DNA of 64,000 nt from an uncultured Prevotellaceae bacterium (GTDB lineage Bacteria; Bacteroidota; Bacteroidia; Bacteroidales; Bacteroidaceae), in assembly GCA_949295905.1 (NCBI GenBank), contig CASFNA010000007.1:174135-238134 (forward strand). The letters run 5' to 3'. Positions 32,512-41,254 of the stretch are shown here, piece by piece. The position numbers were made by a program, and so were the translations under genes. A model generated the notes under the pieces. The model did not search any database. It was given only the letters and a program-made list of their open reading frames with translations, and was not told where the DNA came from. Every line of letters starts with the position of its first letter. The first letter of the stretch is position 1.

Positions 32512-33977
32512 GTTCTCACGAGATTACGCCCTGCGTCAATCCTCAGGAAGATGAAAAGCAGGATGGTAAAGCCCCATAGGGACGAACCTCCGTAGCTGAA
32601 AAATGGCAAGGGGATGCCTATCACGGGCGTAAGGCCGAGCACCATGCCCACGTTTATGAACACGTGGAACAGGAAAATGCTCAATACACAATAGCCGTAG
32701 ACGCGCCCGAACTTGAACGGCTGACGCTCCGCCATCTTGATGAGGCGCAGTATTAGGGCAAGGAACAGCAGGAGGACGCCGGCCGAACCGAGGAAACCTT
32801 CCTCTTCGCCTACGGTACAGAAGATGAAGTCTGTGTCCTGCTCGGGCACAAATTTCAGCTTGGTCTGCGTGCCGTTGAGGAAGCCTTTGCCCTTCAGTCC
32901 GCCCGAACCGATAGCTATCTCGCTCTGATGTACGTTGTATCCTGCGCCAGAAAGGTCTTCGTCAAGGCCGAGAAGCACGTTGATGCGCACTCTCTGGTGC
33001 GGCTCGAGGATGTTGTTGAGTACGTAGTCGGCCGAATAAAAGAAGGCTATCGAGCCTACGGCAAACAGCATTATGTACACATAGTGCTTTATTCTCTTGC
33101 TCAAAGCGTTGTACAGCAGGTAGCCCACAAGAGCCACGCTGACCGCCAGCTGCACCCATACAATGTCGAAAGGAATGACAAACTGTGCGAAAAGGAACGC
33201 CAAAAGGGTTAGCCCCAAGGTGTAAGCAAGTATGGTGAGAGCCTGCCTCTTGTCCTTGCAGTATGTATAAACCATACCCGAGACGAATATGTGTACAAGC
33301 ATGAGCACGGCAAACTTGCCCACGGAAGTGCCTGTGTCGAGCATCAAGGTTTCCTCATACCGTATTCCAATCACAAAGTAAACAATCATCGCCACGCCTG
33401 TGAAGAGCACGCTGCCGGTCATTCCTTCGCGGTAGAACATTAAGAAGAAGGATATGTAAACAAGGGCGGAGCCTGTCTCTTTCTGCGCCACGATGAACAT
33501 CATCGGCAGCAAAACGACGGCGCACGCGGCGGCAAAGTCTTTCCAACGGTGCATGTTGAAGCCGTAAGTGCTCATCAGTTTGGCTACAGCCAGGGCTGTG
33601 GCGAACTTGGCAAACTCGGCTGGTTGCAGCCTCAATGGCCCCAACACGAGCCACGACCGCGAGCCTTTGATTTCGTGAGGATTGAAGATTGTGGCGAAAA
33701 GCAGCAGCAACAGGATGGCGTAGATGATGTAGGCGAAAGTGTCGTAAAACCTGTCGTCGAGCATCAACAGCACGAAGCCGAGGCAGATGGAAGTGCCAAT
33801 CCACACTATCTGCATACCCGAACGCGTGCTGAGACTTAGTATATCGGTGTCTCCGTAAGTGTAACTGGCACCGCAGACGCTCAGCCATCCGAATGCCAAG
33901 AGGCACAGGTAGATGCCTATCGTCCACCAGTCCAGCGAGCGGAGCACGCTTGGTTGTTTATCTGTTTGATGCGCCAT
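32508..33977 (-). CDS. rodA: Rod-shape peptidoglycan polymerase RodA
   Basis: A SEDS-family glycosyltransferase that polymerises peptidoglycan with PBP2 during cell elongation. The 489-residue membrane protein has about ten hydrophobic helices and the SEDS motifs LDDRFYDTFAYIIYA, GSRSWLVLGPLRLQPAEFAK, QKETGSALVYISFF, NVHQSEIAIGSGGLKGKGFLNGTQ, FVPEQDTDFIFCTVGEEEGF and GIPLPFFSYGGSSLWGF. It is about 60-100 residues longer than E. coli RodA because of an extra loop between transmembrane segments in the middle. Its start lies within the end of the PBP2 gene (20-bp overlap), so the two are translationally linked. Last gene of the mreBCD operon. Confidence 0.96.
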   Translation of the reverse strand: MAHQTDKQPSVLRSLDWWTIGIYLCLLAFGWLSVCGASYTYGDTDILSLSTRSGMQIVWIGTSICLGFVLLMLDDRFYDTFAYIIYAILLLLLFATIFNPHEIKGSRSWLVLGPLRLQPAEFAKFATALAVAKLMSTYGFNMHRWKDFAAACAVVLLPMMFIVAQKETGSALVYISFFLMFYREGMTGSVLFTGVAMIVYFVIGIRYEETLMLDTGTSVGKFAVLMLVHIFVSGMVYTYCKDKRQALTILAYTLGLTLLAFLFAQFVIPFDIVWVQLAVSVALVGYLLYNALSKRIKHYVYIMLFAVGSIAFFYSADYVLNNILEPHQRVRINVLLGLDEDLSGAGYNVHQSEIAIGSGGLKGKGFLNGTQTKLKFVPEQDTDFIFCTVGEEEGFLGSAGVLLLFLALILRLIKMAERQPFKFGRVYGYCVLSIFLFHVFINVGMVLGLTPVIGIPLPFFSYGGSSLWGFTILLFIFLRIDAGRNLVRT

Positions 33978-35811
33978 AAGCTATACGTCTGTGCTGGAAC
34001 TCCGCCGCCTTCTTCTCCGATTCGGGCGAGAGTTTGCCGTTAATATACTGTTCCATCATCAACGAGCCGATAGGTACTCCGTAAACGGCTCCGAAACCGC
34101 CGTTCTCAACATATACGGCGACGGCTATCTTGGGGTTGTCCATCGGCGCGAAGCCCATGAATATGGAGTGGTCTTGTCCGTGATTTTGCGCCGTTCCCGT
34201 CTTTCCGCATACTTCATAGTCTGGGCGGTTGGCTGCATGGCACGTGCCGTTGAGCACCGAGCGGCGCATACCGGCCACGATATAGTCGTATGCCTTGCGG
34301 TCGGCCTTGGTGTAATGTTTCTCCCGATACTTCGCGTCAAGCTGTTCTCCCTCCACTTTCCGCACAACGTGCGGCGTGTAATAGTAGCCACGGTTGGCGA
34401 TGGTTGCGCACAGGTTGGCTATTTGCAGAGGAGTCAACAGCACCTCGCCCTGGCCTATCGAGATGCTGATTACGGTCAGTCCGTTCCATGAGCCGTTGTA
34501 ATTCTTGTCGTAATATTGGGCATTTGGTATTAGTCCGCGCTTCTCTCCGGACAGGTCGATGCCGAGTTTGTAGCCGAGACCCATGCTCACCATGTAGTCG
34601 CGCCACGTGTTCATGGCGTCCTGTACGGTCTTGTATTTGCGCCTGTTGCCGAGCATGTAGTACAGGCCCCAGCAGAAGTAGGCGTTGCACGACGTGCCGA
34701 GCGCAGGTACAAGGTTTATTGGCGAGGCGTGGCCGTGGCATCCTACGTGCAGTCCGCGGCAGTAAAAGCCATGGTGGCATGGGAACATCGTGCCCGGTGT
34801 CACTATGCCTTCGCTAAGGAAAGTAAGTCCTTGTGTGGTCTTGAACGTAGAGCCCGGGGGATAAACTCCCATGATGGAGCGGTTTAAAAGTGGCTTCCAC
34901 GGGTTGCGTGCAAGGGCGAGATGGGCCTTGCTACGCTTGCGACCAGTCATCGTACGGGGGTCAAACGTAGGCGAAGAAACCATGCACAGCACCTCGCCTG
35001 TTGACGGTTCAATGGCCACAATGCTGCCGATTTTGCCTTCAAGCAGCCGTTCGCCAAGGGCCTGGAGCTTTGAATCCAAGCTAAGGGTCAAGTCTTTTCC
35101 CGGTACGGGACGTCGGTCGAGCTTGCCGTTCATGTAGCTGCCCTGTATGCGTCCATGGGCGTCGCGTAGCATTATCTGTATTCCCTTTTCGCCACGCAGC
35201 TGCTTTTCGTAGTATTTCTCCACGCCCTGTTTGCCGATGTAGTCGCCCGGTTGGTAGTACGGGTCGTCCTCGATGTCGCTCTCTGACACTTCCGCCACGT
35301 CGCCAAGAACGTGTGCGGCGTAAGGCGTTGTGTACTGCCTTATGCTTCGCCTTTGCACGTAAAAGCCGGGGAAACGGTATATTTTTTCCTGGAAAACACT
35401 GAATTCTTTTTCCGACAAACGGCCCATGAACATCTGTTGGGTGAACGGCGAGTAGCCGGGATTCTTGTTCCTGTCCCTTATTTCGGCCATTCTCTTGTCG
35501 AAATAATCCTTCGTTATGCCGAGCGAGCGGCAAAACTCAATGGTGTCGATGCGGCCTTTCGCCTCGTTGGGAACAACCATTATGTCGTAGGCGTTCTGAT
35601 TATAGACGAGCAGGCGGCCGTTCCTGTCGGAGATGACACCGCGCGCCGGGAACTCTACTTTTTTCAGGAAGGCGTTGCTGTCGGCGTTCTTTTTGTAGTC
35701 GTCGCTCATTATTTGGAGCGTAAAAAGGCGTATGATGTACACCACGACGATGAATACAGCCACGCCGCCGATTACGTATTTCCTGTTTTCAAGTCCGTAG
35801 TCTTTGTCCAT
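33958..35811 (-). CDS. mrdA: Penicillin-binding protein 2, transpeptidase
   Basis: A membrane-anchored DD-transpeptidase that cross-links the peptidoglycan made by RodA. The 617-residue protein has an N-terminal membrane helix (about residues 12-30), a dimerisation/pedestal domain (FPARGVISDRNGRLL), and the transpeptidase domain with STFK in YPPGSTFKTTQGL (active-site serine), SCN in GTSCNAYF, and KTG in CGKTGTAQNHG. All three penicillin-binding motifs are intact. It sits between mreD and rodA in the elongasome operon. Confidence 0.96.
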   Translation of the reverse strand: MDKDYGLENRKYVIGGVAVFIVVVYIIRLFTLQIMSDDYKKNADSNAFLKKVEFPARGVISDRNGRLLVYNQNAYDIMVVPNEAKGRIDTIEFCRSLGITKDYFDKRMAEIRDRNKNPGYSPFTQQMFMGRLSEKEFSVFQEKIYRFPGFYVQRRSIRQYTTPYAAHVLGDVAEVSESDIEDDPYYQPGDYIGKQGVEKYYEKQLRGEKGIQIMLRDAHGRIQGSYMNGKLDRRPVPGKDLTLSLDSKLQALGERLLEGKIGSIVAIEPSTGEVLCMVSSPTFDPRTMTGRKRSKAHLALARNPWKPLLNRSIMGVYPPGSTFKTTQGLTFLSEGIVTPGTMFPCHHGFYCRGLHVGCHGHASPINLVPALGTSCNAYFCWGLYYMLGNRRKYKTVQDAMNTWRDYMVSMGLGYKLGIDLSGEKRGLIPNAQYYDKNYNGSWNGLTVISISIGQGEVLLTPLQIANLCATIANRGYYYTPHVVRKVEGEQLDAKYREKHYTKADRKAYDYIVAGMRRSVLNGTCHAANRPDYEVCGKTGTAQNHGQDHSIFMGFAPMDNPKIAVAVYVENGGFGAVYGVPIGSLMMEQYINGKLSPESEKKAAEFQHRRIAYGASNR

Positions 35812-35843
35812 TATCCTGCTCCTTTCGCCCTACGCGGCGGTTT

Positions 35844-36344
35844 TCATCTTTTCCGGAAGTTCTCTATTACGATGATGAGGATTGCCGTAAGCGCGGAACT
35901 TCCGCCTATGTTCTTGGCCCATTGCAGCCAGTTGAAAAAGCTGAACGACTCGATGCTGAAGAAAACGAGGTTGAAAACAACCACGCAGATGATGGTATAA
36001 TAAACGTACCTTGTCGTTCCAAACTCTTTCATCGTCGGCTTCATGTCGTCAGGACTGTCACGTTGCGTGAACAGTCCGAGCAGGTAAGGCTGCAACAGTC
36101 CGAGCAAAGTGGCCGACGCCGCGCCAACACCCGGTGTGTTGGAGAACACGTCTACGCACAAGCCTATGGCAAAGCTCCACAGCAGTACGGCCCACCTTGG
36201 GTAGCCGCGCCTGAACAGCATGATGAAATAAATGTACAGCAAGGGCGTGGCGCAACCCAAAATGTTGATGTGGTTGAGCACCAACACCTGCACGAGACAT
36301 AATATGATGAACGTGAAGAGGTGTCTTACAACTTCTATCTTCAT
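35844..36344 (-). CDS. mreD: Rod shape-determining protein MreD
   Basis: A 166-residue inner-membrane protein with five hydrophobic helices (for example LFTFIILCLVQVLVLNHI and AVLLWSFAIGLCVDVF). Sequence similarity among MreD proteins is low; the call rests on membrane topology, the GLCVDVFSNTPGVGAASATL stretch and the position between mreC and the PBP2 gene. It takes part in the elongasome with MreC, PBP2 and RodA. Confidence 0.9.
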   Translation of the reverse strand: MKIEVVRHLFTFIILCLVQVLVLNHINILGCATPLLYIYFIMLFRRGYPRWAVLLWSFAIGLCVDVFSNTPGVGAASATLLGLLQPYLLGLFTQRDSPDDMKPTMKEFGTTRYVYYTIICVVVFNLVFFSIESFSFFNWLQWAKNIGGSSALTAILIIVIENFRKR

Positions 36345-36361
36345 ACCTTGCAGTTATTGTT

Positions 36362-37225
36362 TTACTCCAGCCTCAGCGAGTCTTCGGCGCTGCGCATCAG
36401 CTCGATGCGCTCTTCCATGGCGGAGTTGTCGATTACGCACACGTCGCGCAGGTTGCCGAAGTCGGTGGTAAGGCGCACCTGTACGCGGTAGGAAAGCCCG
36501 TCGGTCGAGTTGTAGACATGCAGTATCTGGCCGACGATGATGCCCGGAGGGAAGATTGACGAGTAGCCGCTCGTCTCCACAAGGTCGCCAAGGCGGAAGT
36601 GCGCGTGGCGCGGAATGTCGTCAACATAGGCCAGGTCGGAGCGTCCGCCCGTCCAGTGCAGGTAGCCGTAATATCCTCTTTTCCTTATTGTTACGCTAAG
36701 GTTCGACTTCGAGTTGAGCAGCGGTATGACCACGGCATAATGTTCGGAGACCATGTAGACCACGCCCACCACGCCGTTGCCGCAGGCTACGCCCATGTCC
36801 TTGCGCACCCCGTCGGCGCGTCCCTTGTCGATGGTGATGAAGTTGTCGCGCTTGTCTACCGAGTTTGTTATCACCTTGGCAGGTATCAGCTTGCATTCGT
36901 CGAGCACCTGCTTTTGCGTCAGTGCCAGCCAAGAGGAGTCCTCACGGGCCGTCAGTTCGTCCACCTGCTCCGACAACTTGCGCACAGTCTGCTCCAAGTA
37001 CAGGTTGCGCGTGTTAAGCTTCTCGTTTATCTTTGCCAGACTGAAATAGTTTTTCACGGCCGCATCAGCCTCGTACACCTTTCCGGCCACGGCGTTCGCC
37101 GACGAGAACCATACGCTGCCTTGATAGCTGTTGAACTTGAACAGCAGCACGAAGCTCACCACTTCAAGCACGACAAAGACAAACCAGTGATTGTATTTCT
37201 TGATGAATTCAATCAGGTTACGCAT
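36362..37225 (-). CDS. mreC: Rod shape-determining protein MreC
   Basis: A 287-residue periplasmic scaffold protein with an N-terminal membrane helix (about residues 13-31), a coiled coil (INEKLNTRNLYLEQTVRKLS) and the beta-rich MreC domain with ITIDKGRADGVRKDMGVACG, GVVGVVYMVSEHYAVVIPLL and ETSGYSSIFPPGIIVGQI. It links MreB in the cytoplasm with PBP2 outside. It starts 3 bp after mreB ends, so the operon is tight. Confidence 0.96.
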   Translation of the reverse strand: MRNLIEFIKKYNHWFVFVVLEVVSFVLLFKFNSYQGSVWFSSANAVAGKVYEADAAVKNYFSLAKINEKLNTRNLYLEQTVRKLSEQVDELTAREDSSWLALTQKQVLDECKLIPAKVITNSVDKRDNFITIDKGRADGVRKDMGVACGNGVVGVVYMVSEHYAVVIPLLNSKSNLSVTIRKRGYYGYLHWTGGRSDLAYVDDIPRHAHFRLGDLVETSGYSSIFPPGIIVGQILHVYNSTDGLSYRVQVRLTTDFGNLRDVCVIDNSAMEERIELMRSAEDSLRLE

Positions 37226-37228
37226 CGC

Positions 37229-38251
37229 TTACCTCATCAGGAACGAGAAGCGGTCAACGTTTTTCAGGGCAATGCCCGCTCCCTTTGCCACGCTGTGCAG
37301 GGGGTCGTCGGCCACATGGAACGGTATCTTTATCTTGTCGGTCAGTCGTTTGTCGAGTCCGCGCAGCAGCGCGCCGCCGCCGGTCAGGTAGATGCCGTTC
37401 TTCACTATGTCGGCGTACAGCTCGGGCGGAGTCTTCTCCAGGGCGGAGAGCACGGCGTTCTCTATTTTCGCTATGGTGCGGTCGAGGCAGTGGGCTATCT
37501 CCTGATAGCATACTGGCACCTCCATGGGCAGCGCCGTCACCTTGTTAGGCCCGTGTACAACGTAGTCTTCGGGAGCTTCCTCGCCGAGGTCGGTCAGCGC
37601 CGAGCCTACGTGGATTTTTATTCTTTCGGCCATTCGCTCGCTCACCTTCACGTTGTGCTGCTTGCTCATGTACTCCTGAATTTCGGCGGTGAGGTCGTCG
37701 CCTGCGGTGCGGATTGAGTTGTTCGACACTATTCCGCCCAGCGATATTACGGCTATTTCGGTGCTTCCGCCGCCTATATCGACAATCATGTTGCCCTCGG
37801 GGGCCTCAACGTCGATGCCTATTCCGATGGCTGCGGCCATCGGCTCGAAAATCAGGTACACATCGCGGCCGTCGGCATGTTCGGCGGAGTCGCGCACGGC
37901 GCGCAGCTCCACTTCGGTGGAACCTGACGGAACGCCGATTACCATGCGCAGCGACGGCGAGAAAAGGCGGCTGCCCGTGTGCACCATCTTGATGAGTCCG
38001 CGCATCATCTGCTCGCAGGCGGTGAAGTCGGCTATGACTCCGTCGCGCAGCGGACGTATGGTGCGTATGTTGTCGTTAGTCTTCTCATACATCATCTTGG
38101 CCTTCTCGCCTACGGCTATCATCTTGTCCGTGCGGCGGTCGAGGGCCACAACCGAGGGCTCGTCAACCACAATCTTGTCATCACTGATAATGATTGTGTT
38201 GGCCGTACCCAAATCCATTGCAATCTCTTGGATAAATGAAAAAAATCCCAT
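37229..38251 (-). CDS. mreB: Rod shape-determining actin MreB
   Basis: The bacterial actin that positions the wall-synthesis machinery. The 340-residue protein has the actin-fold nucleotide motifs IAMDLGTANTIIISDD near residue 10, MIVDIGGGSTEIAVISLGG near 155, and YLTGGGALLRGLDKRL near 288. Length is standard. It is the first gene of mreB-mreC-mreD-mrdA-rodA. Its upstream region contains a long AT-rich inverted-repeat block. Confidence 0.97.
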   Translation of the reverse strand: MGFFSFIQEIAMDLGTANTIIISDDKIVVDEPSVVALDRRTDKMIAVGEKAKMMYEKTNDNIRTIRPLRDGVIADFTACEQMMRGLIKMVHTGSRLFSPSLRMVIGVPSGSTEVELRAVRDSAEHADGRDVYLIFEPMAAAIGIGIDVEAPEGNMIVDIGGGSTEIAVISLGGIVSNNSIRTAGDDLTAEIQEYMSKQHNVKVSERMAERIKIHVGSALTDLGEEAPEDYVVHGPNKVTALPMEVPVCYQEIAHCLDRTIAKIENAVLSALEKTPPELYADIVKNGIYLTGGGALLRGLDKRLTDKIKIPFHVADDPLHSVAKGAGIALKNVDRFSFLMR

Positions 38252-38449
38252 AATTCTTTAATTCATAATTAGCTTACGCTGACTTTCAGTTCATAATTCA
38301 TAATTGGCTATGCGCCGACTTTCAGTTCACAATCGGGCTGACGCCTTTGTAAGGTATAATTCATAATGCACAATTCACAATCGGAAGGCAAAGCGCACCA
38401 TGGCGTCAGCCTGATTATGAATTATGCATTATGAATTATGAATTGAACC
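38252..38449. repeat. AT-rich inverted-repeat block upstream of mreB
   Basis: The words AATTCATAATT and GACTTTCAGTTCA recur in the half near mreB, and the complementary words ATTATGAATTATGCATTATG occur near 38417-38440. CTGACTTTCAGTTCATAAT occurs near 38279 and a variant near 38319 as a direct repeat of about 40 bp. The mreB promoter must lie within or across it, but I cannot pick a clear one. Confidence 0.7.
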
Positions 38450-39029
38450 AATTGTGTATCGCCGTGTCGTAGTGGCTGCTTACGCCGAAGGCACGTGTCG
38501 CGAACATGCGGCGGTCCTCGATGTCGGTCTCGGCGCCTTTCTTGTTCAGTATGTCGAGCAGCACGCCGTATTCGGCCTTGCTCGGCACGATTACCACGTC
38601 GTTGAAGTTCTTTGCCCCGGCGCGTATGAGCGAAATGCCGCCTATGTCAATCTTCTCAATTATGTCGGCCTCGCTTGCTCCGCTCGCCACGGTCTGCTCG
38701 AAGGGGTACAGGTCAACGATTACGAGGTCAATCTCGGGTATCTCGTACTGCGCCATCTGTTCGCGGTCGCCCTCGTTGTCGCGGCGGCCGAGTATGCCTC
38801 CAAACACTTTCGGGTGCAGCGTCTTCACGCGGCCGCCCAGTATTGAAGGGTAAGTGGTGACGCTCTCCACCGTCTGGCACTCGTAGCCGAGCGACTCGAT
38901 GAACTTCTGCGTGCCGCCTGTTGACAAGAATTTCACACCCTCTGCGTTGAGCTTTGCAAGCAACTCGTCAAGCCCGTCTTTGTGGAATACAGAGACAAGG
39001 GCCGTCTTGATTTTCTTTGTTCCTGACAT
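38436..39029 (-). CDS. Stand-alone IMP cyclohydrolase (N-terminal half of PurH)
   Basis: This 197-residue protein corresponds only to the MGS-like IMP cyclohydrolase domain of PurH, which closes the purine ring from FAICAR to IMP. Motifs are TALVSVFHKDGLDELLAKL, KFLSTGGTQKFIE, VTTYPSILGGRVKTLHPKVFGGIL, DLVIVDLYPFEQTVAS and IDIGGISLIRAGAKNF. It ends with a normal stop codon after SHYDTAIHNWFN, so this is a true split gene and not a truncated PurH. The transformylase half is encoded on the other strand at 39774-40955. Confidence 0.93.
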   Translation of the reverse strand: MSGTKKIKTALVSVFHKDGLDELLAKLNAEGVKFLSTGGTQKFIESLGYECQTVESVTTYPSILGGRVKTLHPKVFGGILGRRDNEGDREQMAQYEIPEIDLVIVDLYPFEQTVASGASEADIIEKIDIGGISLIRAGAKNFNDVVIVPSKAEYGVLLDILNKKGAETDIEDRRMFATRAFGVSSHYDTAIHNWFNS

Positions 39030-39060
39030 GTCTATGATTAACTAATTAGTTTTGAGGGTG

Positions 39061-39091
39061 CAAAGTTAAGAAAAAACGCCGACAGGGCAAT
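39061..39091 (-). promoter_or_regulatory. Promoter of IMP cyclohydrolase gene
   Basis: On the minus strand ATTG (39091-39088) and TAACTTTG (39068-39061) are 19 bp apart. The downstream box is perfect; the upstream one has a mismatch. Confidence 0.65.
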
Positions 39092-39259
39092 GCAATTCTT
39101 TCAAAAAAAGCATATTTGTTTGCGCGCACGCAGCCGTCGCCGCCCTGCCGCCCTTCCGCCGGTTTCACCACCGTTGCCGTCCGCCGCGGCCGTCACCGGC
39201 GACCTCTTTTCCGCGTATTCCAGCCGCCTTTGTAACTGCTTGATAATCAACGGCGTTGC

Positions 39260-39340
39260 GAAAGGCCGTCTTTTACATTCCAAAAGGCGGCCTTTCAGCG
39301 TGCGATTGACGGCCTTTTGGAAGGCGAAAGACGGCCTTTC
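39260..39340. repeat. Four-unit 22-bp phased palindrome element, copy 8
   Basis: Units start at 39260, 39282, 39304 and 39326: GAAAGGCCGTCTTTT, AAAAGGCGGCCTTTC, GATTGACGGCCTTTT and GAAAGACGGCCTTTC, with linkers ACATTCC, AGCGTGC and GGAAGGC. The element is bounded by CGGCGTTGC and its complement GCAACGCCG. It lies between the divergent halves of purH. Confidence 0.92.
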
Positions 39341-39408
39341 GCAACGCCGCAGGCTGTCGGCATGTTACAAACCTGCCGCATGTCATCCGGAAAAAAGCTG
39401 CTTGCGGC

Positions 39409-39439
39409 TTTGCGGTTAGCGGTTTTTACGCTATCTTTG
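39409..39439 (+). promoter_or_regulatory. Promoter of 63-residue membrane protein gene
   Basis: TTTG (39409-39412) and TATCTTTG (39432-39439), 19 bp apart, lie about 30 bp before the ATG at 39468. Confidence 0.8.
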
Positions 39440-39467
39440 TACGGACAACATCAATACGTACAGCATC

Positions 39468-39659
39468 ATGGAAAAAGACAACAAGCGGGACAAAAAGCAG
39501 CAAGAAGCCGGCGGCAGTATGGTTATCGGCCTCAGCTTGGGCGTAGCCTTCGGCATAATATTCGACAACGTGCCCGTGTGGATGTGTCTCGGCATGGGCA
39601 TCGGATTGCTTGCTCCGAGCTTCTTCAAGAAAAAGGACAACGACGGCGGCGAGGCATGA
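39468..39659 (+). CDS. Small glycine-rich membrane protein
   Basis: A 63-residue protein with a charged N-terminus (MEKDNKRDKKQQ), two short hydrophobic segments with a glycine-zipper look (MVIGLSLGVAFGIIFDN and WMCLGMGIGLLAPSFF) and a charged tail. A well-formed promoter directly upstream supports that it is expressed. I do not recognise a family; it resembles the many short membrane proteins with paired helices. No function is claimed. Confidence 0.75.
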   Translation: MEKDNKRDKKQQEAGGSMVIGLSLGVAFGIIFDNVPVWMCLGMGIGLLAPSFFKKKDNDGGEA

Positions 39660-39716
39660 CCATGCCACGCACGGCACACGCCGAAGCCGCAAAACGCACG
39701 GTTTAGGCATATTTGT

Positions 39717-39747
39717 TTTGAATTAAGCCGATTTTGCAGTATTTTTG
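39717..39747 (+). promoter_or_regulatory. Promoter of AICAR transformylase gene
   Basis: TTTG (39717-39720) and TATTTTTG (39740-39747), 19 bp apart; the leader to the ATG at 39774 would be about 20 nt. Confidence 0.8.
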
Positions 39748-39773
39748 CACCGCGAAACGTTAAACAACAAGAT

Positions 39774-40955
39774 ATGAAAGAATTAGCATTGAAGTACGGA
39801 TGCAATCCGAACCAGAAGCCTTCGCGCATTTACATGGACGAGGGCGAACTGCCCATAGAGGTGCTCAACGGCCGCCCGGGGTACATCAACTTCCTCGACG
39901 CGCTCAACAGCTGGCAGCTCGTAAAGGAACTGAAGGCCGCCACCGGCCTGCCTGCGGCAGCCAGCTTCAAGCATGTGTCACCGGCAGGAGCCGCAGTAGG
40001 CCTGCCGCTTAGCGACACGCTGAAGAAGATTTACTTCGTTGACGACGTGAAAATAGAACTTTCGCCACTGGCATGCGCCTACGCACGGGCGCGCGGTGCC
40101 GACCGCATGAGCAGCTACGGCGACTTCGTAGCCCTTAGCGACACGTGCGACGAGGCCACGGCCACGCTATTGAAGCGCGAGGTAAGCGACGGAGTAATCG
40201 CCCCCGGCTATACTCCAGAGGCTCTCGCCATACTGAAAGACAAGCGCAAGGGCACGTACAACGTAATCAAAATAGACCCTGCATATGTGCCTGCGCCCAT
40301 CGAGCACAAGCAGGTGTTCGGCATAACGTTCGAGCAGGGACGCAACGAAGTACGCTTGGACGACCCCGCCCTCTTCGAGAACATACCCACAAAGGCAAAG
40401 GATTTCACGCCTGAAGCGCGCCGTGACCTCATCATCAGCCTCATCACCCTCAAATACACGCAAAGCAACTCGGTTTGCTACGTGAAGGACGGACAGGCAA
40501 TAGGCATCGGCGCAGGCCAGCAGAGCCGCATCCACTGCACGCGCCTGGCAGGCAACAAGGCCGACATATGGTGGTTGCGCCAGCACCCGAAGGTGATGAA
40601 CTTGCCTTTTGTTGACGGCATACGCCGTGCCGACCGCGACAACACCATCGACGTTTACATCAGCGAGGAGCACGACGACGTGCTGCGCGAGGGCACATGG
40701 CAGCAGTTCTTCAAGGAGAAGCCGGAGGTGCTTACGATAGAGGAAAAGAAGGAATGGATTGCCAAACTCTCGGGCGTAAGCCTCGGCAGCGACGCCTTCT
40801 TCCCCTTCGGCGACAACATAGAGCGCGCCCACAAGAGCGGCGTAGAGTACATTGCGCAGGCCGGCGGCTCGGTGCGCGACGACAACGTAATCGAGACCTG
40901 CGACAAATACGGCATAGCCATGGCCTTCACCGGCGTAAGGCTGTTCCACCACTGA
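39774..40955 (+). CDS. Stand-alone AICAR transformylase (C-terminal half of PurH)
   Basis: A 393-residue cytosolic enzyme that formylates AICAR to FAICAR with 10-formyl-tetrahydrofolate. It has the PurH transformylase motifs MKELALKYGCNPNQKPSRI, GYINFLDALNSWQLVKEL, AASFKHVSPAGAAVG (catalytic Lys-His), LACAYARARGADRMSSYGDF, DGVIAPGYTPEAL, NSVCYVKDGQAIGIGAGQQSR and GGSVRDDNVIETCDKYGIAM. There is no IMP cyclohydrolase domain, which is a separate gene at 38436-39029 on the other strand. This shorter transformylase type is known from several anaerobic bacteria. It has its own promoter. Confidence 0.95.
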   Translation: MKELALKYGCNPNQKPSRIYMDEGELPIEVLNGRPGYINFLDALNSWQLVKELKAATGLPAAASFKHVSPAGAAVGLPLSDTLKKIYFVDDVKIELSPLACAYARARGADRMSSYGDFVALSDTCDEATATLLKREVSDGVIAPGYTPEALAILKDKRKGTYNVIKIDPAYVPAPIEHKQVFGITFEQGRNEVRLDDPALFENIPTKAKDFTPEARRDLIISLITLKYTQSNSVCYVKDGQAIGIGAGQQSRIHCTRLAGNKADIWWLRQHPKVMNLPFVDGIRRADRDNTIDVYISEEHDDVLREGTWQQFFKEKPEVLTIEEKKEWIAKLSGVSLGSDAFFPFGDNIERAHKSGVEYIAQAGGSVRDDNVIETCDKYGIAMAFTGVRLFHH

Positions 40956-40957
40956 TT

Positions 40958-41057
40958 TAAAGGTGAGAAGGTGAGAAAGTGAAAAGGTGAGACGATGTTG
41001 TTGTAACACCTTGTTTGTTTCTCACCTTCTCACCTCCTCACTTTCTCACCTTTAATA
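40958..41057. repeat. Low-complexity inverted repeat of GGTGAGAAAG words
   Basis: AAGGTGAGAAGGTGAGAAAG-type words at 40959-40993 face CTTCTCACCTCCTCACTTTC-type words at 41022-41053. It separates the AICAR transformylase gene from the small basic gene at 41060. Confidence 0.8.
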
Positions 41058-41059
41058 AT

Positions 41060-41254
41060 ATGGCAGACATCGACGACATCATCGCTGGCGGCGGCATAGT
41101 GTTCCGCCCGGCAAAGAAAAAGGCCGACAACAGCGGCGGCAAGGTTAAGACCAAGGCCAAGAAGAAGCAATACATAACAGGAGCGCACGGCAGCGGAAGC
41201 GCACGGCAGAAAGCCAAATACCGCGAGCAACGCGCCAACAGGCACAAGAAGTAA
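41060..41254 (+). CDS. Small lysine-rich protein
   Basis: A 64-residue, very basic protein: MADIDDIIAGGGIVFRPAKK followed by a Lys-rich middle and GSARQKAKYREQRANRHKK. It could bind nucleic acid, but no known fold is recognised. I use the ATG at 41060 after the repeat block. Its stop codon is inside the stem of a strong terminator (41246-41298), which supports it as a real, separate gene end. Confidence 0.65.
   Translation: MADIDDIIAGGGIVFRPAKKKADNSGGKVKTKAKKKQYITGAHGSGSARQKAKYREQRANRHKK

Noticed and set aside
36599-37717. Long open frame (372 codons) on the plus strand
   Set aside because: Antisense to mreC and mreB, with low-complexity His/Val/Arg-rich content typical of shadows.
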